Source: Pseudomonadota bacterium (lineage in GTDB: Bacteria; Pseudomonadota; Alphaproteobacteria; Rhizobiales; Xanthobacteraceae). Taken from it: DNA of 6,992 bases. A program made the translations under genes and the position numbers. The notes below the pieces were generated by a model that saw nothing but the letters and a program-made list of their open reading frames with translations, was not told where the DNA came from and made no database searches. Location: positions 1 through 6,992 of the forward strand of contig JAEYTJ010000004.1 in NCBI GenBank assembly GCA_023434095.1, in the 5' to 3' direction. Positions 5,687 through 6,992 of this stretch are shown piece after piece (positions within the stretch are counted from its first letter, which is position 1; the number at the start of each line of letters is the position of its first letter).

Positions 5687-6992
5687 ATGGTTTTTTCGTC
5701 CGTCACCTTTCTCTTCTATTTCCTGCCGGCGTTCCTCATCTGCTATTTCGCGACGCCGGGGCTGCGGGCGCGCAACCTCGTCCTGCTCGCCTTCTCGCTG
5801 GTGTTCTATGCCTGGGGCGGGCTGGCCAATGTGGTGGTGCTGGCGGTCTCCATCGTCGCCAACTACGCCTTCGCGCTGCTGATCGACACCCGCGTCGGGC
5901 GATGGCGGCTGCGGATGCTCGCGGCGGCGGTGGCGCTGAACCTCTCCGGCCTGATCGCCTTCAAATATGCCGGCTTCCTCGCGGAGAACCTCAATCACCT
6001 GCTGCCCGACGCCGCCCAGTTGCCGGTGGTGCACCTGCCGCTGCCACTCGGCATCTCCTTCTTCACCTTCCACGCCATTTCCTATCTCGTCGACATCTAT
6101 CGCAGGAAGGCGCGGGCCAATGGCCGCTTCGAGGAGATCGCGGTCTACATCACCATGTTCCCGCAGCTGGTCGCCGGCCCGATCGTGCGCTACTCCACCA
6201 TCGCCCACCGCATCAGGGCACGGCGTACCACGCTCGGCCGGGTTTCGGCGGGGCTGCGCATCTTCGTCATCGGCCTGTCCTGGAAGGTGCTGATCGCCGA
6301 CGAGGTGGCGCCGCTGGTCAGCGTGGTGTTCGACAACACCACCGCCCCGAACCTCGGCGAGGCGTGGATCGGCGTCTGCGCCTATGCGCTGCAGATCTAT
6401 TTAGACTTCGGCGGCTATTCCAACATGGCGATCGGCCTCGCGCTGGCCATGGGGCTGAAATTCCCGCGCAATTTCAACCTGCCCTATGGCGCACTGTCGA
6501 TCACCGATTTCTGGCGCCGCTGGCATATGAGCCTGTCGAGCTGGTTCCGGGACTATGTCTACATCCCGCTCGGCGGCAACCGTCACGGCCACCTGCACAC
6601 GGCGATGAACCTCTGGACCGTGTTCCTGCTCTGCGGTCTCTGGCACGGGGCGAGCTGGACCTTCGTCATCTGGGGCGTCCATCACGGCACCTTCCTGGTG
6701 CTGGAGAGGACCCGCCTCGGCGCCATGCTCCGCGCCGCGCCGCGCGTGATCGGCCATGCCTATGTGCTGCTGGTGGTGCTGTCGGGCTGGGTCTGGTTCC
6801 GCGCCGAGAGCCTGCCGCAGGCCATGGACCTGTTCGCCGGCCTCGCCGGGCTCAACGGCGTCGGTCCGCTCTCGATCAACCTGCTGGCCGATCTGGAGCC
6901 GGTGACGATCGTCGTCATGGTGCTGGCGTGGCCGCTCGCCATGTTCGGCCTGCCGCAGCCGCGCGCCAAGGGCCTCTCGCAGCGCCTGCGGC
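5687..6992 (+). CDS. MBOAT-family membrane O-acyltransferase, AlgI/DltB-like (3' end outside window)
   Basis: Polytopic inner-membrane enzyme expected to pass acyl (usually acetyl) groups across the membrane to an exported polysaccharide or similar acceptor. The N-terminus MVFSSVTFLFYFLPAFL is the family's characteristic start. About ten hydrophobic stretches follow across the 435 visible codons. Landmarks are PLGISFFTFHAISYLVDIYR (about 121-140), MFPQLVAGPIVRY (157-169), YLDFGGYSNMAIG (238-250), FWRRWHMSLSSWFRDYVYIPLGG (275-297, with His280) and CGLWHGASWTFVIWG (316-330). His320 corresponds to the catalytic His of AlgI (His322 in Pseudomonas aeruginosa). A GGAAG lies only 3 bases before the ATG, a tight spacing, but no better in-frame start exists upstream. 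AlgI-like proteins usually have about 470-520 residues, so most of the gene is present. The acceptor and partner proteins (AlgJ/AlgX-like) would lie to the right. Confidence 0.94.
   Translation, partial: MVFSSVTFLFYFLPAFLICYFATPGLRARNLVLLAFSLVFYAWGGLANVVVLAVSIVANYAFALLIDTRVGRWRLRMLAAAVALNLSGLIAFKYAGFLAENLNHLLPDAAQLPVVHLPLPLGISFFTFHAISYLVDIYRRKARANGRFEEIAVYITMFPQLVAGPIVRYSTIAHRIRARRTTLGRVSAGLRIFVIGLSWKVLIADEVAPLVSVVFDNTTAPNLGEAWIGVCAYALQIYLDFGGYSNMAIGLALAMGLKFPRNFNLPYGALSITDFWRRWHMSLSSWFRDYVYIPLGGNRHGHLHTAMNLWTVFLLCGLWHGASWTFVIWGVHHGTFLVLERTRLGAMLRAAPRVIGHAYVLLVVLSGWVWFRAESLPQAMDLFAGLAGLNGVGPLSINLLADLEPVTIVVMVLAWPLAMFGLPQPRAKGLSQRLR

Noticed and set aside
5525..6208. 227-codon minus-strand frame over the start of the acyltransferase gene
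   Set aside because: It is antisense to the clearly recognisable MVFSS start and membrane segments, and is of low complexity (Gln/His/Arg-rich).
1..6992. Mobile elements, CRISPR repeats, tRNA or rRNA genes, or a defence system
   Set aside because: No transposase or integrase motifs, spaced direct repeats, cloverleaf or rRNA-like stretches were seen. The gene content is ordinary chromosomal housekeeping with uniform composition.

Overview
This is GC-rich, densely packed chromosomal DNA from an alphaproteobacterium, probably in the order Hyphomicrobiales and possibly near Xanthobacteraceae. That placement is inferred from protein character, gene content and GC bias, not from a marker gene. Seven protein genes are well supported, and an eighth (the MBOAT acyltransferase) runs off the right edge. 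The ammonium transporter gene is cut at the left edge. I see no tRNA, rRNA, CRISPR array, insertion sequence or prophage signature.

Layout: (1) 1-1399, minus strand, is a nitrogen-sensing operon, glnK (PII protein) then amtB (ammonium channel). A near-consensus sigma-54 promoter lies about 110 bases upstream of glnK, in a 295-base leader that also holds a compact dyad. (2) 1400-3652 holds tesB (acyl-CoA thioesterase II, minus) and a UbiH/UbiF-type flavin hydroxylase of ubiquinone synthesis (plus). They diverge from a 138-base spacer that carries a perfect 10-bp inverted repeat. (3) 3656-4662 holds a small Trm112/UPF0434 protein (minus), which converges on the hydroxylase with a 3-base gap, and a divergent GntR/FCD-type regulator (plus). 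(4) 4670-5473 is a PuuD-like class I glutamine amidotransferase (minus), converging on the regulator with a 7-base gap. (5) 5687-6992 is the first 435 codons of an AlgI/DltB-like membrane-bound O-acyltransferase (plus), divergent from puuD.

The genes are mostly separate housekeeping units. GlnK and AmtB clearly act together: uridylylated or free PII reports nitrogen status and gates the channel. PuuD and the GntR regulator could form a local catabolic/regulatory pair (gamma-glutamyl amine or related substrate), but only adjacency supports this. The acyltransferase probably acetylates an exported polysaccharide, with its partner genes beyond the right edge.

I found no convincing undescribed system. 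What merits a second look is mainly non-coding: the sigma-54 promoter, several dyads in the divergent spacers, and a GC-rich stem at a convergent junction.
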